DNA of 64,000 nt from Phorcus lineatus (lineage: Eukaryota > Mollusca > Gastropoda > Trochida > Trochidae). Position 1 is the first letter of the stretch, and every line of letters begins with the position of its first letter. Both the position numbers and the translations under genes were made by a program. Under the pieces are notes generated by a model. The model made no database searches, was not told the DNA's origin, and worked only from the letters and a program-made list of their open reading frames with translations. The stretch covers positions 7,886,501 to 7,950,500 of the forward strand of contig OV121087.1 of assembly GCA_921293015.1 (NCBI GenBank), given 5' to 3'. Below, in pieces: positions 35,294-46,299 of this stretch.

Positions 35294-37692
35294 GTAAGTG
35301 TCATTTTTTAGTTCAGCTGGTTGTCATATGTATTACTTTTCAAATTTATGGATTTCCGAATTTCATGTTGTTGTTGCCATTTTGGATACTTCAAAATTCT
35401 TTCTTAATGACATTGTCATCAACATGGTAATGTGAAATTCAGATATATATATGATACAAATTGATAACTTTCAGTTTCACCACCATGTCTTCAGTCAAAA
35501 TGGTAGAATTGGTTATGAAAGTCCTCCATGTTTTCAGTGGCCATGTGTTAGCTGCAGACAAAGACCAAATACTGTTATGAAAATCCCTGCCCTTCAGTTT
35601 GTTGAAGAATGTGTTGACAAGTGATATGCCTCATAACATGCTAACATGACAGTGTGTAGGCTTAAGTGGATACTTATTTTAGATATTACATTCTGTTGTA
35701 TATACAAAGTATCACAATCCATAGGTAATATAATTTGAGAGTTGTGATGTGTTTAAGAGAGACTGCGTGACCTGTCAGTCATGTATATGCCAAACTTTAC
35801 AATTCATGACAATTAATGACTGGCTGATGCTTAAAGTATCATTTAAAAGCTGATCAGTGTTGAAGATTGTCGTTTAGAAGATATAAAGTCGGTTTCTGTT
35901 AAAAAATTAAAAAGACATGTCAGTTCGTCAAATTAAGTTTTGAAATCTCATCTAAAGCAAGTAGAAGATAAAATTTGAGTTGATTATTGTTGATAGTATT
36001 TGAAAAGTTATTACTTATATAACTCCTGTATTCATACATGTAAATGGTTGATGTGATTTCTGATTCGGCACACACACACAGGGGTGTTATTTGAGTTTCA
36101 TTGAAAACTTATAATTGTCATGTATTTGGCCTTTTTGGAGCTTTTTTGAATAAGTATCAAAACTTATGTTTTGAAAGCCAAATGAAATAATTGTACCCAG
36201 ATTCTCTCTTTTGTATAAGGATTTAAAGATAGCTGTCTAGAGAGCTATATAAATATTTGAATCCTAGAATAATCAAGATTCATAAGTGATAATATTTTGA
36301 AAGAAAAATTGAAAATTCTCATTTGGACATTCCTGTCATCAGCTAAAAATCCCATAATGCACTCTGAAATTGATTTGAAAATGTTACGTTGTTGATATTC
36401 TGAAAAAGAATGTATATCATATTTAAAGATAAATATCCATTGCTTTGTTCTATGTTGTTGACCTCAGATCAAAAGGTCCCCTATAAGATGTAAGGGGATC
36501 AGGATATTTAGAAATACGATACTTAACAAATACACTTAACATTCTTTTCCCAGTCCTAAGAGTCCATTGTGAGTTTTGACAACCATAGTGATGTTATGAT
36601 AAAAACAAAAAAAAGTAATTTTGAAAGGACTACCAAGAAAATTTATGCAATGACAACTTAATAAAATGTTACAGAAGTTTTCAGGTATTACATCAAAAGA
36701 CATATAAAGTGAACTTAATATATTATGAACAATGTATTGTTATGATTTGGTAGCGTGAACCAAAATATTACCATGTGTTATGACAGTGAATTAAATGTTA
36801 AGGTAATAACAACCATAGCAATTCTATAATTTGAACAACCTATCGAAGCAATATTTCGTATATTACTGTATATATGTCTACCTTGCCTATATGTCAACCC
36901 CCTCAAAATAACGGTCAAATTTGCAAAAGTGATTTTTTTTATTAAACTACATGGGTGACAAGAATTCTTTTCGTTGTAAGTTTAGCAAAAAGTAGGAGTA
37001 CATAGATTTTACACATAGACTTTGTTTTTATGTTTCCGGATCGAGTTGAGAGTGGACCTTGCTTATGAGAGTTTTGTAACACTGATGTAATCAACTTCCC
37101 TTATCAGTTGACCTTTCAGTCATCCTATTGACATCAAACATAGGTCACCTCTCCCTGCTCTCTGACCTTTGATAATGTCCTTGTGTCGGGCAGTTGCTTC
37201 TATCAGTTACAATCACTGAGGGATTTCATCCTGGTTATGATTTTCATGACTCTTTTTATTCTTATAAGTACGGAAGTCAGTCCAAGAATTGGGAAAGGTA
37301 GGCGCCATTAAGCACATTGGATGAAAAAAGGGTGCCTTAAAATGGGAAGTTTTGCTACAAAGGGGAAAGGCTATAAGTCCTATGAATGTCCAAACATTAT
37401 GAAAAAGAAATTTCTTAATTGTAATGTTCAATGGTTAATTAATTTTTTTAGAGTATTGTTGAAATTTAAGCGTGAATTTTGAAAGTTAGATGGAACATAG
37501 AAATAGGAATCTCTTTGTCTGAATATTAGTTGTGTTAAATAGACTTATTTCAATTCCTCCAAATTGTGAAAATATCTTTTCAAAGCAGTGTTCTTAGGTG
37601 CTCATTCAATATGACAATTCACAATTCAAAAGGGTAATTTCAATCCAATTTTGAATCCTGCCAGGGGATTGGCAACTTTGTCTTTAGATTGG

Positions 37693-37886
37693 CAACTGTT
37701 CTACATGCAGTATGGTTTAGGTGCAATGCTACACTGAATTTCAGCACAGTATCACCCATGGTTCGCTAGTTCCAGCAGATGCTTGCAGGTTTCACTGGAA
37801 TGCATAGCCACAAAGGTGTTGTAGGCTGTCCCTGCATCAACACTAGCTGGCAGGATATAAGTGAAATAGTCTTGAGAGGAACAGCA
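37693..37886 (+). repeat. SINE-body copy without tRNA head
   Basis: It shares ACTGTTCTACATGCAGTA, GCTAGTTCCAG, AATGCATAGCCACAA and AAGTGAAATA...CTTGA with 38409-38585, in the same order. The tRNA-derived head seen in the other copy is absent here. Confidence 0.7.
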
Positions 37887-38324
37887 AGCAAAAGGAATGA
37901 CAATTTCCCAAAGACTGAAATGTATCAAAAATGAGATGTCCCTTCGAAAGTCTATAAAAATCAAACCTGGCAAGATTTTTACATACATTTATGATTATTC
38001 AGAAACCATTCTGTGCATTCAATCAACAGGAATCATAAGTTGTCAAAAAAGGAATTTAACAAAAAACGACTTCAAGCTAAATATTTACTATCCACAGAAT
38101 ATTATTTATAAGTAGGGGTTGATTTTGACTAAAGTTCAGCTTGAGCTTCAATAATCTGATGAAAGAGGAATTAATTTATCGGAAAACCTTAGTAATGTTG
38201 ATAATGGAAGAGAAGTATAGGATTATAGATTAGAGGACAAGTCGTTTACAATGATTGAACACCATGACACTTGCCATTAATGAAATTGGATCACTAATAC
38301 CACTCAGATGTACTGATATCATAG

Positions 38325-38605
38325 GGATGGGGTAGTACAGTGGTTAACAGTGATCTAGAGTTCCGAGGTTCAAATCCCGCCAGGGCTCATAAAATTTTTC
38401 TGCAGTAGGGAACTGTTCTACATGCAGTAAGGTTTGGGTGCACTGCCGCACTGAATTTCATGTTTTGCTAGTTCCAGCCGATGCTCACAGGTTTTACTGC
38501 AATGCATAGCCACAATGGTGTTGTGGCCTTTCTCCCTGCAATTATACTAGCAACTGTGATGCAAGTGAAATACTCTTGAAAGGGGTGTTAAACCCCAGAT
38601 CACCT
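38325..38605 (+). mobile_element. tRNA-derived SINE, complete head and tail
   Basis: The head has an A-box-like GGTAGTACAGTGGTTA (about 38331-38346) and a clear B-box GGTTCAAATCC (38367-38377), the RNA polymerase III internal promoter. The body matches the headless copy 0.5 kb upstream. The tail, GAAATACTCTTGAAAGGGG then TGTTAAACCCCA, resembles the conserved 3' domain of lophotrochozoan SINEs (from memory; possibly Nin-type). It is not a functional tRNA gene: there is no cloverleaf with a proper acceptor stem. Confidence 0.75.
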
Positions 38606-41600
38606 AACCTCTAAAACAATCAGTCATGTCGTCAGTTTCTAAATCAAGAGGATTACGATTGATTGTTTAAGTTTACTTGTTAAAAAAACCCACCTGTATG
38701 TTGTATGCAACATTATTTGGCTCTGCATGCAAAAGAGTGTTCTGTTCCATATATGTAATTTGTTAATGAATATATATTCAGCTGGCATGCAGAGGTTAAC
38801 AGTAAATTTGTCATAGCATGGTTCCAAATTTGCCTTGTGTTAAAGGTTTGAGAACTGCTACAATAAGGCACAAATAAAATTTAAAGATAAGTTCTTATTA
38901 AGGTGCCACTAGCTGGTACATGTATCTTTAGCTGCTGGATACATTAGGGCAGGTTTGAAAATGGTTTGGATGAATGGTTTATAAGAAGATAACAAAAATG
39001 GATAGTGGTGGCACTTTTAACTCTGACATGATTCTGTTGTCTGAGATTTGAATCTCACTGGAGGCTTTGGAATGTCATCTTTTGTATAAAACACTTCAAA
39101 TAACATGCAGGTATGTGTGCTATTCTAAAAATGACTCAGTGCAGTAAATATGCAAGACATTCACAATTTTGACAGGTTCCCAATAATTGTGGCTGAGAGG
39201 TAGTTTTTCTTCCTTTTTGATCTTACTTGATAATGATTTTTAAAATGTTTTCCAATAACAAATTATACCATATTTTGTTGCCTAATGAATGAATAAGTGC
39301 AATAATGAAACCATACACCAATGTACTCGATAGGGTCAGAGGCAGGCCATTTGCCCATCCCTTCAGCTTAATGTCAGATTGTATACCGTTTCCCCTACAA
39401 CTTGTTTACAGTGTTGGACAGTGACCCAATGAACCTCACCTGCTTAACTTAGAACAACATACCTCTCCTGTCAAAAGGATGTCTTAGTTTTAAAAAAGTC
39501 CATAAACAGAAGTTGTGTAACTCAAAACCAAGTTAGTTGTCAGAAGATACAGATTTATGATCTCTTTATAAAATTTACCCCTTTGAACTCAGGTCTTTAC
39601 CTATCTTGGTTTTCATGTCATGGAATATAATTATATGATCTATTTCATTTATTAGAATTGTTAATATTTAAAAATCACAGATGCATGTCTTCAATATCTT
39701 GAGTTCAATACCAAATCAGGTGTTTGTGATAATCGACCTGTTTCAAATTTTGTTTGCATTTGTGCTGAAAATATTATAAGGAATGTAAGTAAGAATCAAC
39801 CCACCTGTCGGTCTGTTTATGAGTGTTAGTTTATGTAGTTGTCATGGTAAGTAAACCCTTTAGACCAAGTTGCAGTACACTGGCTCTAGCTTGAACTGTT
39901 GATAGACATATCGTAGTCAAGGCTGTTAGTACCCTCCTCCTATACACACACCCATTTTAATTGTAGCGCAGAGCCTCGGAACTCAATAGCAAAGCATTTG
40001 TCATGTCTTGAGTGTTTTTATGCTTGACTTTTTGTGTGGAGCTTCAAAAATGAAAAAAAAGAAATTCTTGTGTATTCCAAATTACACTTGGTCATTTACC
40101 ATCATAAACAAACTTTATGCAAGTTCAAGGAGTGCTGTGTGTGGAGGGGGGTGGGGGTGTTAAGCACCATTTGGCTTAGTGTAGTCTGGATGGGTGACCG
40201 GTTTTCCTTTTGCTTGACCACTGCTAACATGTAAACGTGTGATGTGATCAATTCTTTTGCACTTTTAGTGAAGTTTTCAATAATTTAAAAGTGCGTATAA
40301 AATTCATATCCTTTGCTCGTTTTACCTCAATAGGGTAAAAGGTCCTTCAAGTGTATGACTGATATTCGCTATACATAAGTACTATTGATGTCTTGATGTA
40401 AAGATTTCATTATAAGCCAGCAACTTTATGTTGTTTGGCTATTTTATTAAATTGCAGTGTTGAAAAACAGGAGTGTCAGATTTTTTTCTTATAGAAGGAC
40501 GTGTCAAGTGCATCATTTAAACTGTTTCAAATATTTGGAGAATTTGTAAATAATCAACGACCTATCTATATGTAATTGAAGCTACTTATCACATACCTTT
40601 CCTGAGATAAAGGTGTTATCTACAGAGTTCAATGGCATCGGTAGCATCTTGCACATCTAATCTCTCAAGCTACACTGTCAAACAAAATTGTAAACAAATT
40701 AGATTTTCCATAAAGCTTTTAACAAGTTTATTATTTAAATTTTAATGAGGTCATTAATGTTAACATTGAATGGTCAATTTCATTACTAATTTAATAACTT
40801 AATACACAGTTGAATTTAATTCCCAGAGTTATTAAGAAGTGGTGCACATGTCATTAATTGAAAATTTTGAAATGATTTTAATTGTTTTTGCAAAGGAGTC
40901 ATTTAATGATGTCGACGTAGCAATTAAAACTGACATACTTTACCCTGTTTTAGAATGAAAATGTAAATAACCTGAAAATTCACACGCCCACAAGTTACTT
41001 AAAAGAGCTGTCATTAATGGGTTGTATAGCGGTTTTCTTTAATCTTTAGAAAAACATTTCAGGAATAGAAAGTAGGTTATATAAAAAAAATGGCCTCTAC
41101 ATATAATTTTATTGCTTAGGGCAAAATGGTTTGCAGAGAAAGTAATTTCTTTTTTAAAAAAAGAGGCATTTTAGTACTGACCTTTTCTTGAAAACCTGTC
41201 TACGGACAGGCGCTGTTGTTTATTAAAAAGAGTGAAGTGAGGTGAATAGAAATGACATTTTCTGTGAGCTGGGTGCCATTATGTGAGAAGAATTGAAAAC
41301 AGTTCTACCGCGTGAATATTCTTTTTTAAATTGCAAGACCTAGATTATTTGCTGCTGGAGCTGGTTGCGATACATTGCAATACGTAGCTCGTGTATTGTG
41401 ATGTAACTGCAATTTATTGAATGGATTATGATTGGAACAGTATAAACATTTAAGAGTTTGATAAAATATCTTTGATATTTCTCAAAACATAGAACACTCA
41501 TGAGGATAAAATTGGAATTCAAAGAAATATAAATTTTCAAAGAGCCACTGTGACTTGTAATACGGCTTGAGAAACTTTCATGAACATTAATTGCCTTATC

Positions 41601-42490
41601 TGCAAGCAAACTTTATCATAAAAAAGATGCAGTGAAAAATGAATATATTTCAGTTACAATTATTTTTACCATATATTGTCAAATTGAAAATTATTTTGCA
41701 ATATTAAACTGTATTGCATAGGTTGTACTGATATATACCTGACATTGTTTAACGCTATCTACTGTATGTAGCAATACCTGTATTATGTTCTTCTAAGCTG
41801 AATTTTATTAAATCTTTTTTATTTATTGGTAGGATGTATTCTGAATTTTTATCTTGATGTGAACAGGCCGTGATGTAACTGAATTAAGTGTTTTTAGTGA
41901 TTTTTATTCAATAAAGATTTGTTTATAGAATATAAATATACTTTGATTATGCACACAGCATAAGATATGGAGTCAGGCTCATTTTTCGATTTGACACATT
42001 AAGAAATACCTAATTATACATCTTGATACGCTGCTAACGTCTGAAATAGTGCCCTAGCAAACTTTCAATAACTTGCTCACTCTAATGTCAGTTGTATTCG
42101 CTAAATTCCAATATATGTTTATGAGTAGGATGTTATTGTCTTGGAATGAATATAGCTTTGTACCAGTGCTTGTAGCAAGAGAGGAGCTCTTAAAAAAAGA
42201 GTTTTTGGCAGTGACAGTGTCATGTGTTTACATCATGGTGGGTATGCTGGATGTCCTGGCACACAGAGAATGCACTCTTGATTTGATGGAACATTTCTTG
42301 AACATTCCTGTTCATGTTTTTGCCAAGTCTGATGAAAGAGTCAAATAAGTAGACATATTGATGCAACTTTCCAGTGACAGTGCCATGGATGCTTCGAAGT
42401 CGTTAGGAACAAATTTATTTTTTGCACTTCCTTGTTTTTGGGTTTGTTGTGTCTTCTGGACAAACTGTCGTATATCCTTTTTCCAAGCTA
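38606..42490. other. Intronic AT-rich sequence
   Basis: No supported gene or strong repeat. Short open frames only. Confidence 0.4.
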
Positions 42491-42834
42491 ATCTTTGCTT
42501 TTAAACTATGGAAGGGGATGTGTGCCAAAAATGAAATCATGTAAACTCGTAATTCGCAAGTTGTAACATGTTGTTCTCAACCATGCACTTCTCGAAAAGA
42601 CAAGTCCAAGTCTGCAAACCTAACATTTCATTCCTGTAAAACTCAACTTTCTGTTCTCAACTTTACAAAGTTCAAATGTAATTCTAGAAATGTTAAGTCG
42701 ATATTCATTTTTGTATTTCAAATACGAGGGATATACACATTTAGCAATGCTACAAATTACGTTTTACAATTGGTGAATGAAAAATGAAGAGTTGTAAAAT
42801 CACCCTTTGGAAACAGACTTTTGCATCTGGAGTT

Positions 42835-43056
42835 TTACATGAGTTGCATGGTTATGATTGCAATGTTCCGAAATACATCTGTACACGATTTCGCATTGAC
42901 CATATTTGGAAGTTTAACGAAGTCTGCCGATGATTTCCGAAGATGATCGGTATTTGACAACAACGAGACCTCCCTGATCCAAGCTCCATGCAACGCTGTG
43001 CAAGCTTTCCGGATAGTGTTGAGCTGAGTCCGCCACAATGCGCGGAGCTTGGGCAT
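42835..43056 (-). other. 73-codon open frame in the left arm of the element
   Basis: It begins MPKLRALWRTQLNTIRKACT and ends ITMQLM. The same frame is open in the right arm. It matches no family I recognise, and its presence in both arms follows from their near identity. Listed for completeness, probably not a gene. Confidence 0.2.
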
Positions 43057-44386
43057 GCGACCTTCACCTTTTGTCAAAGTTCTTAGTCAATTATTGATCT
43101 AGATAATTTGTTTCTACTGTTTTCGTAAGGGTAACACGAGGTTTATCTCACGAAAGAATATTATGAACTTTAATTCTGGGTTAGACTTTAATGGACACTA
43201 AATCTCTGCACAACTTACTGCATCGAGATGATTCACTATAAAAAAATATCGTTTTAGATATTTAGGTTGGGTTTAAAAAAACTCACCAAATTACGAGACT
43301 GGATTTAGAATAATGAAACAACGGCATACTTGTCTCGGAAAGACAAATAGCGGTAGAAAAAATATATCTATATTGTACACCCACGTTACCCTTAAAACAC
43401 GGGCATGTTATTCTTTCAAATTAATAGTTAGAAAAATAACTACGCAACGTAAAGTAAGGGAAAAGTTCCAAAATCATTGAAAAGAATATTTTTTTCTTTT
43501 GTTAGTCTTTCATTCGGTCGTTTAACCAATGAATATTATTTCGTTAAAAGAAACATTTATTTAATACCGTTTAAAAGCTATGAACGTTCTAAACCAGACG
43601 TTTTTTTAACAGTTTGAACAAATTTAATTGAAGAACATGTCAAAATCAAATGACTGACATTTCATGTGACATGTTATTTTTAACTCTCCGCCCGATCAAC
43701 AGTTATTATAGGGTCTTCTTATAAGCGAACGGTCTATCAATTTTTGCCTGGTCTGGCAGGCCGCCAGAGAACATCAGGTCATTGTTCGATACATAGGCTA
43801 TTTTGCCCATTTTTAAGTCGAAAAGCTCTTGCAAATTCAGATATCAGATACAATTTAAATCAAAATACCTTTGTTATCATCAAGATGTTAAAATTCTAAC
43901 AATTATTTGAAATACAAGATTATACATTTCCATACGTATAGGCTAACTTAGGGGTGTACAACTTAGATTTCTCGCATCAAGACAAGTGGCACAGCAACAA
44001 AAACACGACTATTGTATCGTAATGTGATAGTTAATTATCGATTCACGTAGTGTATATCTTGAATTTTATCCAGTGTGTTTCAGGCCCGTAGGGTAAAAAA
44101 AAAACTTTTTTGCTCTTTATTTCAATGTTTGTGTGAAAAATAGAATATCATAAGTTTCATGCGCCATCTGACTAAAGGCACTAATGGCTTAGTGAGTGAC
44201 GTGAACATTAACTGCCTGTACTTGGTCTCTACGACGTTGTAAGCGGGAGTTTTTCTTAAATAAACATAGCAATTTAAATCCCTAATTTGCAAATGATATT
44301 TGTTCTATTACAAATGTTGCCATTTGCCTTAAGGGTCCAAAAACACCGTACGCGAGTTACTGAGAACTTTTACAAAAGGTGACGGC

Positions 44387-44608
44387 ATGCCCAAGCTCCG
44401 CGCATTGAGGTGGACTCAACTCAACACTATCCGGAAAGCTTGCACAGCGTTGCATGGAGCTTGGATCAGGGAGGTCTCGTTGTTGTCAAATACCGATCAT
44501 CTTCGGAAATCATCGGCAGACTTCGTTAAACTTCCAAATATGGTCAATGCGAAATCGTGTACAGATGTATTTCGGAACATTGCAATCATAACCATGCAAC
44601 TCATGTAA
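44387..44608 (+). other. 73-codon open frame in the right arm of the element
   Basis: It is the mirror copy of the left-arm frame, with two adjacent residue changes (RW for WR) and otherwise the same peptide. No domain is recognised. Probably not a gene. Confidence 0.2.
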
Positions 44609-44937
44609 AACTCCAGATGCAAAAGTCTGTTTCCAAAGGGTGATTTTACAACTCTTCATTTTTCATTCACCAATTGTAAAACGTAATTTGTAGCATTGCT
44701 AAATGTGTATATCCCTCGTATTTGAAATACAAAAATGAGTTTCGACTTTAACATTTCTAAAATTACATTTAAACTTTGTAAAGTTGAGAACAGAAAGTTG
44801 AGTTTTACAGGAATGAAATGTTAGGTTTGCAGACTTGGACTTGTCTTTTCGAGAAGTGCATGGTTGAGAACAACATGTTACAACTTGCGAATTACGAGTT
44901 TACATGATTTCATTTTTGGCACACATCCCCTTCCATA

Positions 44938-45167
44938 TTAAACTGCTGTTGCTTTCCGAGTTCTGACTCTGGCAACATAGTGATAGTCATGTAGCTAATG
45001 GTTCTTTATTTATTGAGATAGGAAAACACAATTATGTAAAATATCTTTGCTTTTAAACTGCTGTTGCTTTCCGAGTTCTGACTCTGGCAACATAGTGATA
45101 GTCATGTAGCTAATGGTTCTTTATTCATTGAGATAGGAAAACACAATTATGTATTTAACAGGATGTT
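44938..45167. repeat. Tandem duplication of about 120 bp, first copy split by the 2.43-kb element
   Basis: The block AACTGCTGTTGCTTTCCGAG through ATAGGAAAACACAATTATGTA occurs at 44941-45046 and again at 45057-45163. The second copy is preceded by ATCTTTGCTTTTAAACTG without interruption. In the first copy the matching ATCTTTGCTTTTAAAC lies at 42491-42506, on the other side of the element. The duplication is therefore older than the insertion. Confidence 0.85.
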
Positions 45168-45265
45168 TTCCAGAAGAAGTACATGTTTTCCTTGTTCTAT
45201 GCCCCTTGCATGGTATGCTTGATTGTTCTCAAGCAGTTTACCTCCCCTCCCCTGTACTGTCATAG

Positions 45266-45660
45266 TACAAAAAGCTAATAATCCCTTTGACGAATGAAAA
45301 TTTATATTCTTTGTGCCAATTTTCATTTAGTAAATGATGGAACAAAATGCTGTTACCGGCTGTGACATCAGAAAAGCTATTTCTCCCTGTGACTGCTCAA
45401 TACAAAAAAATCATGACTTCCTGTGAGAACAAAAAACTATTTCTCTCTGGCAAAACAAGACACTGTCAAACCATAAGACAACGGAAAAAGCTATTATTCC
45501 ATGAGATGGAACTAAAAGATCTCACTACCTGTGACATTAGAAAAAGCTGTTACTTCCCTAGAAATAAATCAAAACTATTACACCCTGTAACGGAAGAAAT
45601 GTCTGAGACGGAACAAAAACATATTTTCATGTTAAAAAAAGCCTGGTACTCCCTGTAGAA
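45266..45660. repeat. Degenerate 33-39 bp minisatellite, about ten units
   Basis: Units of the form GAAAAAGCTATTTCTCCCTG-TGA recur at about 45269, 45346, 45371, 45403, 45429, 45483, 45511, 45540, 45570 and 45637, with many substitutions. An open frame of 103 codons (45347-45658) runs through it and is a by-product of the repeat. Confidence 0.6.
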
Positions 45661-46007
45661 GCAAAAATTTGTGAATGCCGTGTTGATTGTTGGTATTCCA
45701 ATGTCTGGTTTACTGGCCTCGGCGTGGTGCGGTGTCGTGATTACGCTGCCGGTCGTGTGATTATACCATATAGCATGGTGGCATTAGCTGCTCCCAGACA
45801 TAATACATTGTTAAGCCAGGAGACTAATGCTATATTCAGGGCCACTTCTTCCCTTCCATAGCCAGGTTCAAGTTGTCTGGCTCTCCTGATTGGAGAACAC
45901 CGCATGTCTCAAGGAATTAAATTGCTGTCACTGCTAAGGACCCAGGTTGCTACTGAAAGGTAGAGAATCCCGGCACTAATACCAGTACTTCACCTCGCTC
46001 ACTGCAG

Positions 46008-46052
46008 TTATTGTTACGTCTTTTGGCTGTGGCCTTGTCTGAGCAGACGGCG
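46008..46052 (+). other. Candidate small untranslated exon
   Basis: Acceptor TCGCTCACTGCAG ends at 46007 and donor GGCG then GTGAGT starts at 46053, enclosing 45 nt inside a GC-richer block (45700-46300). It could be an alternative 5'UTR exon. The block could equally be an unrecognised repeat. Confidence 0.2.
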
Positions 46053-46299
46053 GTGAGTCATCCGGGTTTTGACTCATCATCATTGTGGTCTCTCCATCGG
46101 TGTGGAAATGGTTGGATCTCTGGGACCTCCTGGAATATACCCGTTCACAGATGCAAGGATAGTTGATGACAATGTTCCTCTCATGGTAGGTTGGTGAGTC
46201 TGGCTTGTCGTGTTGTTAGCTCGCTGTGCTCTGTGCAGTGAAACGCACGGGATCTATAGTAAACACAATGTCCATTGTTTGCAGGCATGCTTAACGCAT

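Larger units (their letters stand above)
42507..44937. mobile_element. 2431-bp non-autonomous element with about 580-bp terminal inverted repeats
   Basis: The left arm (42507 to about 43090) and right arm (about 44355-44937) are reverse complements. I count only about ten differences, so the arms are roughly 98% identical. The termini are TATGGAAGGGGATGTGTGCC and its complement. TTAAAC flanks both ends (42501-42506 and 44938-44943), a 6-bp target duplication. The neighbouring tandem copy at 45047-45166 preserves the uninterrupted target. The 1.26-kb centre is AT-rich with no recognisable transposase or other gene. A 6-bp duplication with long arms is known in several groups (IS3EU, Dada, small relatives of Polintons), so the superfamily is left open. 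Confidence 0.88.

Noticed and set aside
38331-38385. Possible tRNA gene
   Set aside because: A- and B-boxes are present but there is no proper acceptor stem, and the sequence continues into a SINE body.
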